A stretch of 64,000 nt of DNA from Pedobacter foliorum (GCF_013266735.1 NZ_JABSNU010000004.1:372001-436000); one strand, 5' to 3'. Positions 45,647-55,234 are shown, numbered from the stretch's first letter. Numbers and translations: made by a program. Notes: generated by a model from the letters alone, not told the origin.

Positions 45647-48016
45647 ATGGAAATGATAAACAAAAAGATAAATAAGGTAGCGGTATTGGGATCCGGAATT
45701 ATGGGATCGCGTATTGCCTGTCACTTTGCAAATATAGGTGTTGAGGTCTTGTTGTTAGATATCGTGCCAAAGGAGGGGCCCAGAAATGGAATAGTGGATA
45801 CGGCATTACAAACAGCTGTAAAAACCAATCCCTCGCCAGTTTATTCTAAGAAAGTGCTTGGCAAAATTACTACCGGTAATTTTGATGATGATATGTCGAA
45901 AATTTCAGGTTGCGATTGGATTATAGAGGTTGTTGTAGAGAATCTGGATATCAAGAAAAAAGTATTTGAGCAGGTAGAGCAACATCGCAAGCCGGGTACT
46001 TTGGTTACTTCGAATACTTCGGGGATTCCGATTCATATGATGGCTGAGGGTAGAAGCGATGACTTTAAAGCGAATTTCTGCGGAACGCATTTCTTTAATC
46101 CCCCTCGTTATTTAAGGTTACTTGAAATTATACCTACTCCGCATACCAAGCCTGAGCTGGTAGATTTTCTGATGCATTATGGCGACAAGTTTTTAGGTAA
46201 AACCACGGTTTTATGTAAAGATACGCCTGCATTTATTGCTAACAGGGTTGGTGTGTATTCTATTATGTCGCTGTTGCATCTGGTTGAAAAGATGGAGCTG
46301 ACGGTAGAGGAGGTAGATAAATATACTGGTCCGGCATTGGGCAGACCGAAATCGGCAACTTTCCGTACTACTGATGTTGTAGGGTTAGATACCATGATTA
46401 AGGTGGCTAAAGGACTTTATGATAATTGTCCGGATGATAAAGCTCACGATCTTTTTAAGCTTCCGGCTTATGTAGAAAAGATGGAGGCCAATAAATGGCT
46501 TGGTGATAAAACCAATCAGGGCTTTTATAAGAAAACAAAAACAGCAGAGGGCAAAACAGAGATTCTTGCGCTTGATTTGAAAACGCTGGAATACAGACCT
46601 CAGGTAAAAGTTAAGTCGGCTACGCTTGATTTGACTAAACCAATTGAAAATGTGAAAGATAGGATGAAGGTGTTTGCTGCGGGTAAAGACAAAGCAGGCG
46701 AGCTTTTTAGGGCTTCGTTTTTTGGTTTGTTCGAGTATGTGTCGGACAGGATTCCTGAGATTTCTGATGAACTATATAGAATTGATGATGCTATGCGTGC
46801 CGGTTTCGGATGGGACTTAGGTCCGTTTGAAGTTTGGGATGCAGTAGGTATTGCAGCGTCTATTGAAGGCATGAAAAAGTATGGACACGAGGCTGCAACC
46901 TGGGTTCATGAAATGCTTGCTGCCGGAAATGCATCGTTTTACAAGGTAGAGGATGGGGTTCGTAAGTATTACGATATTCCTACTAAGAGCTATAAAGCGG
47001 TTCCGGGTGCTGAGGCATTTATCATTCTTGATAATTTAAGAGCCAACAAGGTGATCTGGAAAAATTCCGGTGCTTCTATCATTGATTTGGGTGATGGAAT
47101 TATCAACGTAGAGTTTCATTCGAAAATGAATACCATTGGAGGCGATACATTGCAAGCCATTAATAAAGCAATTGATATGGCGGAAAAGGATTACAGAGGG
47201 GTAGTGATTGGTAATGATGGTGCAAACTTCTCGGCCGGTGCCAATGTAGGGATGATCTTTATGATGGCGGTTGAGCAGGAGTGGGAAGAGTTGAATATGG
47301 CAATTAGGATGTTCCAGAATACTTCTATGCGTATTAGATATTCTTCTATTCCGGTAGTTGTTGCTCCGCATAATCTTACGCTTGGTGGTGGTTGTGAGTT
47401 TAGTTTACATGCAGATCACGTGCAGCTTAACGCTGAGACTTACATGGGGTTGGTTGAGTTTGGTGTTGGTGTTATTCCTGGTGGTGGCGGTACTAAGGAG
47501 TTTGCTTTAAGGGCTTCTGACGAGTATAATGATGATCAGATTGTTCAAAATGTGCTTAAGGATAGGTTTTTAACTATCGGTATGGCTAAGGTTTCGACCT
47601 CGGCTGTTGAGGCTTTTGAGTTGGGTTATCTTCAAAAAGGTAAGTATTCTATTTCTATGAATAGAAGCAGGCTTATTGCTGATGCGAAAGCTAAGGCAAT
47701 TGAACTTGCTGAGGCGGGTTATACGCAACCGCTTAGACGTAAGGACATTAAAGTGTTGGGTAAACAAGGCTTAGGTATTGTGTACGCTGGTGCGAATACC
47801 ATGTATTCTGGTCATTATATTTCTGAACATGATAAAAAGATCTCTGAGAAATTGGGTTGGGTGATGTGTGGTGGTGATCTTTCGTCGCCAACAGAAGTGA
47901 CCGAGCAGTATTTGCTTGACCTAGAAAGGGAAGTGTTTTTATCGCTATGCGGTGAAAGGAAGACTTTAGAGCGTATTCAGAGTATAGTTACAAAAGGTAA
48001 ACCGCTTAGAAACTAA
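45647..48016 (+). CDS. fadN: 3-hydroxyacyl-CoA dehydrogenase / enoyl-CoA hydratase fusion (FadN type)
   Basis: 789 residues. The dehydrogenase comes first: NAD-binding VAVLGSGIMGSRIACHFANI (about 12-31), THFFNPPRYLRLLEIIPT, TPAFIANRVGVYS, then a second 3HCDH C-terminal module (about 350-460). The crotonase-fold hydratase is C-terminal (about 480-789), with NFSAGANVGMIF and LVEFGVGVIPGGGG carrying the catalytic glutamate. This order is opposite to E. coli FadB/FadJ and matches Bacillus FadN, which has a similar length. It performs the hydration and oxidation steps of beta-oxidation in the cytoplasm. The thiolase gene follows after 20 bp. Confidence 0.92.
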   Translation: MEMINKKINKVAVLGSGIMGSRIACHFANIGVEVLLLDIVPKEGPRNGIVDTALQTAVKTNPSPVYSKKVLGKITTGNFDDDMSKISGCDWIIEVVVENLDIKKKVFEQVEQHRKPGTLVTSNTSGIPIHMMAEGRSDDFKANFCGTHFFNPPRYLRLLEIIPTPHTKPELVDFLMHYGDKFLGKTTVLCKDTPAFIANRVGVYSIMSLLHLVEKMELTVEEVDKYTGPALGRPKSATFRTTDVVGLDTMIKVAKGLYDNCPDDKAHDLFKLPAYVEKMEANKWLGDKTNQGFYKKTKTAEGKTEILALDLKTLEYRPQVKVKSATLDLTKPIENVKDRMKVFAAGKDKAGELFRASFFGLFEYVSDRIPEISDELYRIDDAMRAGFGWDLGPFEVWDAVGIAASIEGMKKYGHEAATWVHEMLAAGNASFYKVEDGVRKYYDIPTKSYKAVPGAEAFIILDNLRANKVIWKNSGASIIDLGDGIINVEFHSKMNTIGGDTLQAINKAIDMAEKDYRGVVIGNDGANFSAGANVGMIFMMAVEQEWEELNMAIRMFQNTSMRIRYSSIPVVVAPHNLTLGGGCEFSLHADHVQLNAETYMGLVEFGVGVIPGGGGTKEFALRASDEYNDDQIVQNVLKDRFLTIGMAKVSTSAVEAFELGYLQKGKYSISMNRSRLIADAKAKAIELAEAGYTQPLRRKDIKVLGKQGLGIVYAGANTMYSGHYISEHDKKISEKLGWVMCGGDLSSPTEVTEQYLLDLEREVFLSLCGERKTLERIQSIVTKGKPLRN

Positions 48017-48036
48017 GCTATTTAATAGATATAGAC

Positions 48037-49215
48037 ATGCAAGAAGCATATATAATAGCAGGATATCGTACGGCAGTGGGCAAGGCCCCGCGTGGTGTAT
48101 TTCGTTTTACTAGGGCCGATGATTTGGCTGCTGAAGTAATCAGACATTTGGTGGCATCGGTGCCGAACCTTGAAAAGGAACAGATTGATGATGTAATTGT
48201 GGGTAATGCAACTCCAGAGGCAGAGCAAGGACTAAATATTGGCCGTATGATCTCTTTGATGGGGTTGGATACTGATAAGGTGCCGGGGGTTACGATCAAT
48301 AGGTATTGTGCATCGGGTTTAGAAACTATTGCTACGGCGGTTGCCAAAATTAAAAGTGGCATGGCTGATTGCATTATTGCCGGTGGGGTTGAAGTGATGT
48401 CGGGTATGCCGTTTGGTGGTTGGAAAGTTGTTCCGAATGCGGATGTTGCTCGGGTTAATCCAGATTGGTATTGGGGTATGGGGCTAACTGCTGAGGCGGT
48501 AGCTAAAGAGTATAATGTGAGTAGGGAAGATCAGGATGAGTTTTCTTATTTGTCACACCAGAAAGCTGTTGAAGCGATTAAAAATGGTCACTTGAAAGAT
48601 GGTATTTTACCTATTACGGTAAATGAAAACTATCTGGATGCCGATATGAAAAAGAAAACCAGAAGCTATGTGGTAGATACTGATGAAGGGCCAAGGGCTG
48701 ATACTTCGGTAGAAAAGCTGGCTAAATTGAAGCCTGTGTTTGCTGCGGATGGTTGTATTACTGCGGGGAATTCTTCGCAGACATCTGATGGTGCGGCGTT
48801 CGTATTGGTTGTTTCTGAAAAGAAAATGAAGGAATTGGGTGTTGAACCTATCGCGCGTTTGGTGAGTTACGGTATTGCCGGTGTGCCCCCACGTATTATG
48901 GGAATCGGACCTATCTACGCAATTCCTAAAGCTTTGAAACAGGCAGGCATGACGCTTGATCAGATTGAATTGATTGAATTGAATGAGGCCTTTGCTTCTC
49001 AGTCGCTTGCGGTTGTTAGAGAATTGGGCATCAATAGAGATATTTTAAATGTTAACGGAGGTGCTATTGCACTTGGTCACCCGCTTGGGTGTACCGGTGC
49101 CAAGCTTTCTGTGCAATTGTTTAGTGAATTAAAAAGAAGAAAACAGAAATACGGTATGGTAACCATGTGCGTGGGTAGCGGACAGGGTGCAGCCGGTATT
49201 TTTGAAATGCTTTAA
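48037..49215 (+). CDS. fadA: Acetyl-CoA C-acyltransferase (thiolase)
   Basis: 392 residues. Thiolase motifs are complete: nucleophile Cys91 in INRYCASGLETIA, GGVEVMSGMPFGG, the NEAFA motif in IELNEAFASQS, GGAIALGHPLGCTGA with the catalytic His, and the second Cys in MCVGSGQGAAGIFE. It cleaves 3-ketoacyl-CoA to acetyl-CoA and the shortened acyl-CoA. It sits between fadN and fadE (gaps of 20 and 12 bp), so the three form one operon. A biosynthetic acetoacetyl-CoA thiolase is less likely given the neighbours. Confidence 0.95.
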   Translation: MQEAYIIAGYRTAVGKAPRGVFRFTRADDLAAEVIRHLVASVPNLEKEQIDDVIVGNATPEAEQGLNIGRMISLMGLDTDKVPGVTINRYCASGLETIATAVAKIKSGMADCIIAGGVEVMSGMPFGGWKVVPNADVARVNPDWYWGMGLTAEAVAKEYNVSREDQDEFSYLSHQKAVEAIKNGHLKDGILPITVNENYLDADMKKKTRSYVVDTDEGPRADTSVEKLAKLKPVFAADGCITAGNSSQTSDGAAFVLVVSEKKMKELGVEPIARLVSYGIAGVPPRIMGIGPIYAIPKALKQAGMTLDQIELIELNEAFASQSLAVVRELGINRDILNVNGGAIALGHPLGCTGAKLSVQLFSELKRRKQKYGMVTMCVGSGQGAAGIFEML

Positions 49216-49227
49216 TCTTATAGGTAT

Positions 49228-51018
49228 ATGGAAACTACTGACAAAAAGACTATTAAGGGTGGAGAGTTTTTGATAACGGAAACCACTTATCAGGATGTAT
49301 TTATTCCTGAAGAATTTGATGAAGAGCAGAAAATGATTGCGCAGACCTGTCGTGATTTCCTTGTGGCAGAGGTGTACCCAAATCTTGATCGTATTGATAC
49401 GCAGGAAGAAGGTTTAATGCCTTCGTTGATGGATAAAGCAGGTGAACTGGGTATTCTGGGGGTATCTATACCTGAAGAATATGGGGGTTTTGGAAAGAAT
49501 TTTAATACCTCGATGCTGGTAGCTGATGTTATTGGTGCGGGTCATTCTTTTGCTGTTGCGCTTTCTGCACATACCGGGATTGGTACTTTGCCTATTTTGT
49601 ATTATGGAAATATTGCCCAAAAAGATAAATATATTCCTAAGCTGGCTACCGGCGAATGGAAAGCTGCATATTGTTTAACGGAACCAAACTCTGGTTCTGA
49701 TGCGAACTCTGGTAAAACAAAAGCTAAGTTGAGTGCTGATGGTAAACATTATGTGATCAATGGTCAGAAAATGTGGATCACCAATGGTGGGTTTGCTGAT
49801 GTGTTTATTGTGTTTGCTAAGATTGATGATGATAAAAACTTAACCGCCTTTATTGTTGAGCGTGATTTTGGTGGTATTACCATGAATCCTGAAGAGCATA
49901 AGATGGGTATCAAAGGGTCTTCGACCAGACAGGTATTTTTTAATGATTGCCCTGTACCTGTTGAGAACATGTTATCTGAGCGTGAAAACGGATTTAAGAT
50001 CGCTGTAAATATTTTAAATATTGGAAGGATTAAGCTGGCAGCTGCGGCTATCGGTGCTTCTAAATCTGTTATTGATACGGCTATTAATTATTCGAATGAG
50101 CGTATTCAGTTTGAAAGACCTATCTCTAAGTATGGTGCTATTCGTCATAAACTTGCCGAGATGGCTTCTAAGGTTTATGCGGTGGAATCGGCAAATTACC
50201 GTGCAGGTCAGAATATTGATGATGCTTATGATGCATTGGTTTCAGGTGGTATGGATGCTGGTAAAGCTAAATTGAAATCTACTGAGCAGTTTGCTGTTGA
50301 GTGTGCGATATTGAAGGTGTGGGGATCGGAAGCGCTGGATTTCGTTGTTGATGAGGGGGTGCAGATTTATGGTGGTATGGGATTCTCGGCAGAAGCGCCA
50401 ATGGATAGGGCTTATCGCGATGCGAGGATTAACAGGATATTTGAGGGTACCAATGAGATAAACAGGTTGCTTACCGTTGATATGATGTTGAAGCGCGCAA
50501 TGAAGGGTGAGTTGGATTTGATGACGCCTGCAACTGCAGTTGCAGCTGAGTTGATGTCTATTCCTGATTTTGGTGAGGAGGATGATACATTGTTCGCGGC
50601 AGAAAAGAAGATCATTAAGAACTTAAAAAAGGCGACTTTAATGGTGGCTGGGGCTGCGGTTCAGAAGTTGATGATGAGCTTGTCTAAAGAACAGGAGATT
50701 TTGATGAACATTGCAGACATGGCTAGTTATGTTTATGTGGCTGAATCGGCAATGTTGAGAACTGAAAAACTGGTAAGTATTAAGGGCGAGAAGGAGTGTG
50801 AAGGGCAGTTGAGTTTGATGAGAATCTACTTTGTAGAGGCTGTTGATGCGGTTCAAAAAGCTGGTAAAGAGGCGCTTTGGGCTTTTGCTGAGGGTGATGA
50901 GTTGAGGATGATGATGGTGGGCTTACGCAGGTTTACTAAAGCAGAGCCGTTTAATGTTAAGAATGTACGCCAAAATGTGGCACAGCAGTTGATAGCTGCT
51001 AATAGATATTGTTACTAA
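49228..51018 (+). CDS. fadE: Acyl-CoA dehydrogenase
   Basis: 596 residues, longer than the about 380-residue core. The N-terminal and middle domains (AYCLTEPNSGSDANSGKT, YVINGQKMWITNGG) and the C-terminal helical domain (ERPISKYGAIRHKLAEM, IYGGMGFSAEAPMDRAYRD, RIFEGTNEINRLL with the likely catalytic Glu) are intact. An extra C-terminal helical extension of about 170 residues follows, as in very-long-chain-type enzymes and Bacillus FadE, which has a similar length. FAD-dependent first step of beta-oxidation. Last gene of the operon, followed by a terminator. Confidence 0.94.
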   Translation: METTDKKTIKGGEFLITETTYQDVFIPEEFDEEQKMIAQTCRDFLVAEVYPNLDRIDTQEEGLMPSLMDKAGELGILGVSIPEEYGGFGKNFNTSMLVADVIGAGHSFAVALSAHTGIGTLPILYYGNIAQKDKYIPKLATGEWKAAYCLTEPNSGSDANSGKTKAKLSADGKHYVINGQKMWITNGGFADVFIVFAKIDDDKNLTAFIVERDFGGITMNPEEHKMGIKGSSTRQVFFNDCPVPVENMLSERENGFKIAVNILNIGRIKLAAAAIGASKSVIDTAINYSNERIQFERPISKYGAIRHKLAEMASKVYAVESANYRAGQNIDDAYDALVSGGMDAGKAKLKSTEQFAVECAILKVWGSEALDFVVDEGVQIYGGMGFSAEAPMDRAYRDARINRIFEGTNEINRLLTVDMMLKRAMKGELDLMTPATAVAAELMSIPDFGEEDDTLFAAEKKIIKNLKKATLMVAGAAVQKLMMSLSKEQEILMNIADMASYVYVAESAMLRTEKLVSIKGEKECEGQLSLMRIYFVEAVDAVQKAGKEALWAFAEGDELRMMMVGLRRFTKAEPFNVKNVRQNVAQQLIAANRYCY

Positions 51019-51058
51019 CTTACTATACACTAGAGGTAACATTTCATAAATAAACTGG

Positions 51059-51089
51059 ACGCTCCTAAATATTTTAGGAGCGTTTTTTT
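51059..51089 (+). terminator. Rho-independent terminator of the fad operon
   Basis: ACGCTCCTAAA (51059-51069), 3-nt loop, TTTAGGAGCGT (51073-51083), T run to 51089. Confidence 0.93.
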
Positions 51090-51093
51090 GTTA

Positions 51094-51179
51094 GTCGTCA
51101 AGCTGAATTTATTTTCAGCATCTGGGACTTGCAGGTTTGCCTTTCTCTTGAGTGATGCTGAAATAAATTACCAATGACA
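51094..51179. repeat. Dispersed inverted-repeat element, copy 3
   Basis: Arms GCTGAATTTATTTTCAGCATCT and GATGCTGAAATAAATT around GGGACTTGCAGG..CTTTCTCTTGAG. The right end (ACCAATGAC) is mutated relative to CAGGATGAC. Confidence 0.75.
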
Positions 51180-51210
51180 GATTGTTTTTTAAACACTCTG
51201 CTAATGTGTT

Positions 51211-51292
51211 CGTCATGCCGCCGAAGGGCGGTATCTCGCACTAGCTAGGTTTTCTTTCTCTTGAGGGGTCCTGAAATAAATTCAGGATGACG
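51211..51292. repeat. Dispersed inverted-repeat element, copy 4
   Basis: The right half is the consensus: CTCGCACTAGCTAGG, TTTCTTTCTCTTGAGGGGTCC, CTGAAATAAATTCAGGATGACG. The left arm differs and holds its own small hairpin GCCGCCGAAGGGCGGT. Same orientation as copy 3, 31 bp away. Confidence 0.75.
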
Positions 51293-51403
51293 ACCGATTA
51301 TACAAAATTGTCACTACCACTTTTTTGTATTTTTTTCTAATGCTAGGCTCTCAGCATGACGGCTACGTCGCTCTAGCCCCTAATTGTTAAAATTGGTTAA
51401 AAA

Positions 51404-51434
51404 TTGTTCTATCACTAATAAAAGACTATTTTTG
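51404..51434 (+). promoter_or_regulatory. Promoter of the FKBP gene pair
   Basis: TTG (51404-51406), 20-bp spacer, TATTTTTG (51427-51434), an exact TAnnTTTG. The predicted start (about 51440) is at the ATG (51441), implying a leaderless or nearly leaderless transcript. Confidence 0.5.
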
Positions 51435-51440
51435 TGCATT

Positions 51441-51938
51441 ATGTTAAAAAATAGGCTTTTATTAGGGTTAGCTGTCATTGTTGGCGTATTAGCTGCATGT
51501 ACGAAACCTGAGGTCTATGATGCAAATGCTCAGCTTGCAATTGATGAAGCGATAATTAAAGATTGGGCGGCAAAGCATGGGGCTACCTTTACTAGGGATG
51601 ATAGTGGATTATATTATCGAATTTTAACTCCGGGTACTGGTGCTAATGATATTGCAGCAACTGATACTTTAACTGTAGAGTATGAAGGTAGGTTGATGAC
51701 TGACTCAATTTTTAGTAAGGCTACTGCGGATAATCAGTTTAAGTTTATTCGAAATAGTGTAATGCCTGGATGGGAGATTGGCTTGAATCTTATTAAACCT
51801 GGAGGCAAGATTGAGTTGCTGGTGCCTTCATTGCTGGCCTATAGGAATTATGTTACGCCGGGAGTGCCAGCTAATTCTGTGTTGTATTTTAATATTAGTT
51901 ATAAAAAAGTTGCTAAAAAAGTAGATAAAACAAAATAG
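51441..51938 (+). CDS. FKBP-type peptidyl-prolyl isomerase lipoprotein
   Basis: 165 residues from ATG 51441; a TTG-started form 19 codons longer would bury the signal. Lipobox at residues 17-20 (GVLAAC). A short helix (QLAIDEAIIKDWAAKHG) precedes one FKBP domain: GLYYRILTPGTGANDIAATD, VEYEGRLMTDSIF, PGWEIGLNLIKPGGKIELLVPS, ANSVLYFNISY. Such lipoproteins assist folding of exported proteins. Several aromatic active-site positions look substituted (AYRNY in place of the usual AYG), so activity may be weak. The next FKBP gene begins 1 bp after the stop. Confidence 0.88.
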   Translation: MLKNRLLLGLAVIVGVLAACTKPEVYDANAQLAIDEAIIKDWAAKHGATFTRDDSGLYYRILTPGTGANDIAATDTLTVEYEGRLMTDSIFSKATADNQFKFIRNSVMPGWEIGLNLIKPGGKIELLVPSLLAYRNYVTPGVPANSVLYFNISYKKVAKKVDKTK

Positions 51939-51939
51939 T

Positions 51940-52884
51940 ATGTTAAAAAAAATAACCTCATATACCTTTATTCTAGCGGGTTTGATTCTCCTAAATTCTT
52001 GTAAGAAGGAATATGAGTCCATTCAAAGTATAGATGATACTAAAATAAAAGACTACATCTCTAAGAATAATATTACAGATGCAATTGAGGATCCTGATAA
52101 AACAGGATTTTATTATCAAATTATAACTCCAGGTACAGGTGAGTTTTTTAAGGCTGATGGTACTGCTGATTCAGTGTTGTATAGCCTTTCTATAAAATCA
52201 TTACTTAACGGAACTACTTATTACACTACTTCTGCTATCTCTAACTTTGGAACTTATGTTGGGTACGCAAGTGTTTTTTCTTATTCAAGTAATGTGAGGT
52301 TGAGTATTCCATGTTTAAGAACAGTATTGCAAAAACTTAAACCAGGTGGTGTAGCAAGAATTTTATTGCCATCGTATTTAGCTTTTGGTAAGAATGGATC
52401 TACTGCATTGAATGTTCCTTCAAATGAGAATATTGAATTGACAGTTACCACTTATCCTCAGAAATCTCAGAGGTTATTGGACGATAAGAGAATTACAGAT
52501 TTTTTAGCTTCAAAGGGTTTAACGGCTACAAAAGATCAACCAACTGGAGTTTATTATTCGGTTATACTTCCAGGTACTGGTGATGCACCAATTGATGTTT
52601 CTTCGAGTTTGAAAATTAATTATACTGGACGTGATTTGGGAGGAACTGTATTTGATTCTAGTACAGACGGGACATTTACAACTACCTTATTGCAAGTTAT
52701 TTCTGGATGGGAAGTGTTGAAAGACATTCCTGGAGCAAGAAAAGGTGCGAAAATAAGACTTTTTATTCCATCTTCAGAAGCTTATGGGACTGCAGGTTCA
52801 ACAAATGCATCAACTGGTGTGGTGACGATTCCTCCGAATGCTTGTTTAGATTTTGATATCGAAATAGTTGACGTTACCAATTAA
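51940..52884 (+). CDS. Tandem-domain FKBP-type isomerase lipoprotein
   Basis: 314 residues. Lipobox ending Cys21 (LAGLILLNSC), then two FKBP domains. The first (about 40-165: GFYYQIITPGTGEF, LKPGGVARILLPSYLAFG) is degenerate, lacking a clear VxYTG strand (LYSLSIKSLLNG instead). The second (about 170-314: GVYYSVILPGTGDAPI, LKINYTGRDLGGTVFDSS, GARKGAKIRLFIPSSEAYG) looks complete. Cotranscribed with the single-domain FKBP gene just upstream. Inference: the first domain acts as a chaperone or dimer module and the second as the isomerase. Confidence 0.88.
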   Translation: MLKKITSYTFILAGLILLNSCKKEYESIQSIDDTKIKDYISKNNITDAIEDPDKTGFYYQIITPGTGEFFKADGTADSVLYSLSIKSLLNGTTYYTTSAISNFGTYVGYASVFSYSSNVRLSIPCLRTVLQKLKPGGVARILLPSYLAFGKNGSTALNVPSNENIELTVTTYPQKSQRLLDDKRITDFLASKGLTATKDQPTGVYYSVILPGTGDAPIDVSSSLKINYTGRDLGGTVFDSSTDGTFTTTLLQVISGWEVLKDIPGARKGAKIRLFIPSSEAYGTAGSTNASTGVVTIPPNACLDFDIEIVDVTN

Positions 52885-52908
52885 TTCGTTAAGGTAACTT
52901 GGATGAGC

Positions 52909-54213
52909 TTATTCGTTTAGGGCATCTTTAAAAACTTTTAATACTCTTTCCCTTGCAAAAGCATGTTCAACTATAGGTTGGGCATGCTTTTTTGTTTTAT
53001 ACTCGGGTAGCCAATGGTTGATGTAGACTTGATCAGGGTCGAACTTTTTGGCTTGAAGCTCTGGATTGAACACGCGGAAATATGGTGCGGCATCGTTTCC
53101 ACATCCGCATGACCATTGCCAGCCTCCAATATTGCTTGCCATTTCATAGTCTAATAGTTTTTCTGCAAAATAGGTTTCGCCCCAGCGCCAGTCTATTAGC
53201 AAGTGTTTGGTTAAAAAGGAGGCTACTACCATGCGGACACGATTATGCATATATCCGGTTTGATTGAGCTGTCGCATTCCTGCATCTACTAATGGGTAGC
53301 CTGTTTTTCCTTGGCACCATGCTTCGAAGTCTGATTCATTGTTGAGCCATTTAATATTGTCGTAAGCAGGTTTAAAGGATTGATTGACGATTCGGGGGAA
53401 GTGCCAAAGAATCATCATATAGAAATCTCTCCATGCAAGTTCAGATAGCCATTTATCGGCACCTTGTTTTAAAGCTTGTTGTGCAGCTTCTCTGATGCTT
53501 ATTGTGCCAAAGCGTAGGTGCATACCGATATGTGTGGTGGCATCTGTACCTGGGAAATCTCTTTTGTCTTCGTAGTCGGCAAGTTTACTCTTGAAACTTG
53601 TTGATGGGAATTTTTGGTTTGATTGTTTAAATCCAATTTCTGTTAATGTAGGAATTGGGAGCGGGATTGTTTTAAGCAGATTGTTGAAATATTTAGTTGA
53701 TGGATATGACTTAATGTAAAATTCATTAAGCTTAGCTCGCCATTGATTGAAGTAGGGGGTAAAAACAGTATAGGGTTTACCATCAGCTTTTAGTATCTCG
53801 TTTTTTTCGAAGATGACCTGATCTTTAAGTGTCTTAAACTCAATTTGTTCAGAGGCGAGGTATTCTGCTAATGCATCATCTCTTTCAATTGTATTGGGTT
53901 CGTAGTCGTGATTGGTGTAAACAGCTTTTACATTGTAGGTTTTTAAGATTTCAGTCCATACCTTTTCTGGGGTGCCATGTTTAACAACTATGGTAGATCC
54001 ATGTGTAGAAAGTTCTTTTTGGATTTCCTGAAGTGTCTGATGTATAAAGGTTACTCTTGGGTCTTCCTCGTTAGAAAGCTTACTGAGGATCTTGGTGTCA
54101 AATATAAAAAGGATGAGCACGGGGTATGGGCTCTTAAGCGCCTGGTAAAGTGCTGCATTGTCGTTTAACCTTAAATCTCTTCGGAGCCAGCAAATGCTTA
54201 TTTCTTTTTCCAC
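52909..54213 (-). CDS. phr: Deoxyribodipyrimidine photolyase (class I, FAD)
   Basis: 434 residues from a GTG that overlaps the upstream stop (TAGTG). N-terminal alpha/beta antenna domain (ICWLRRDLRLNDNAALYQAL) and C-terminal FAD domain: LAWRDFYMMILWHFPRI, GYPLVDAGMRQLNQTGYMHN, RMVVASFLTKHLLIDWRWGE, and NIGGWQWSCGCGNDAAPYFR, which is typical of CPD photolyases. It repairs UV-induced cyclobutane pyrimidine dimers with light. Translationally coupled to the TIGR01777 gene, in a cluster with a DASH cryptochrome and a B12-binding regulator. Confidence 0.95.
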   Translation of the reverse strand: MEKEISICWLRRDLRLNDNAALYQALKSPYPVLILFIFDTKILSKLSNEEDPRVTFIHQTLQEIQKELSTHGSTIVVKHGTPEKVWTEILKTYNVKAVYTNHDYEPNTIERDDALAEYLASEQIEFKTLKDQVIFEKNEILKADGKPYTVFTPYFNQWRAKLNEFYIKSYPSTKYFNNLLKTIPLPIPTLTEIGFKQSNQKFPSTSFKSKLADYEDKRDFPGTDATTHIGMHLRFGTISIREAAQQALKQGADKWLSELAWRDFYMMILWHFPRIVNQSFKPAYDNIKWLNNESDFEAWCQGKTGYPLVDAGMRQLNQTGYMHNRVRMVVASFLTKHLLIDWRWGETYFAEKLLDYEMASNIGGWQWSCGCGNDAAPYFRVFNPELQAKKFDPDQVYINHWLPEYKTKKHAQPIVEHAFARERVLKVFKDALNE

Positions 54214-55118
54214 TATTTGTAAATGTCGTTCAATGCATCTTCCAGATGCGTGTATTTAAATTGAAAACCTGCATCTAGCAGTTTCTGTGCAGATGTGTTT
54301 GTACTAATGAGGGGCAATATGCTCATTTTTCCGAGAATCATTTCCAATACTTTTTCGGGTACATGAATTGGCCATACAGGGCGGTTTATTGTTTTTGCGA
54401 TGGCCTTAGTTAGCGTTTCGTTGGTTACGGGAAAAGGTGCGCAAGCGTTGTAAGTTCCTTGATAGGAAGGGTTTTCTACTGCTGAAATAAACATGTTTAC
54501 AATGTCGTCAACATGTACCCATGGTGTCCATTGCTTTCCGCTGCCAAGAGGTGCGCCAACAAAGTAACGGATGGGTTTTTCTAAAGCGGCTAATCCACCT
54601 TCTGATTTACCAAGAACAAAACCTATTCTGAATTTGACTATCCTTAAGTCGGGTGAGGCACCTTCATCGACTGCATCCTCCCATAACTTGCAGCATCTGG
54701 CAAGAAAGCCTGTGCTGGTTCCTGATTCTTCAGTCAGTATCTCGTCGCCCCGATTACCATAGTAACCGATCGCAGAGGCAGAGATAAAGGTTTTTACGGG
54801 AGATTGTGTTTCTTTAATGGCTTTATGAAGTAGTTGGGCAGACATTACCCTGCTATCAATAATCTGTTGTTTGCGTTCTTTTGTCCATTTTTTATCTGCA
54901 ATGTTTTCTCCAGCCAAATGGATTATGGTATCTATTCCCTGGAGGCAATTGGGGTCTATTTGTTGCTTGTAAACGTCCCATAAATAAACGGTTGCATTTT
55001 TTATATTGGTAGCTTTCCTGGTAAGTACAGAAACTTTATGTCCGTTATTGTGGAGGGCATTTATTAACTTTTTGCCTACCATTCCGGTCGCTCCTGTAAT
55101 CAAGATTTGATTTTTCAT
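54213..55118 (-). CDS. TIGR01777 family NAD(P)-dependent oxidoreductase (YfcH/SulA-like)
   Basis: 301 residues of an extended short-chain dehydrogenase: N-terminal ILITGATGMVGKKLINALHN (Rossmann GxxGxxG), DTIIHLAGENIADKKWTKER (family signature), SASAIGYYGNRGDEIL with the Tyr region, and WTPWVHVDDIVNMF. The C-terminal DUF1731-like end reads ILPLISTNTSAQKLLDAGFQF. Members are often encoded beside photolyases; their substrate is unknown. Here it is upstream of phr in the same operon (1-bp overlap) and divergent from the DASH cryptochrome gene. Confidence 0.9.
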   Translation of the reverse strand: MKNQILITGATGMVGKKLINALHNNGHKVSVLTRKATNIKNATVYLWDVYKQQIDPNCLQGIDTIIHLAGENIADKKWTKERKQQIIDSRVMSAQLLHKAIKETQSPVKTFISASAIGYYGNRGDEILTEESGTSTGFLARCCKLWEDAVDEGASPDLRIVKFRIGFVLGKSEGGLAALEKPIRYFVGAPLGSGKQWTPWVHVDDIVNMFISAVENPSYQGTYNACAPFPVTNETLTKAIAKTINRPVWPIHVPEKVLEMILGKMSILPLISTNTSAQKLLDAGFQFKYTHLEDALNDIYK

Positions 55119-55234
55119 ACTTCAATAACCTATTGTTTGAACTTTAGTTTTGCAAAAAAGGCTTTTTATACCATTCATTTGTTTCGCTAGTGTAAATATT
55201 GGCGTTATGATTCTTATTCGGATAAAAAATCGTA

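Noticed and set aside
52872..52895. GTTACC...GGTAAC hairpin after the second FKBP gene as a terminator
   Set aside because: Only six paired bases around a long loop and no T run.
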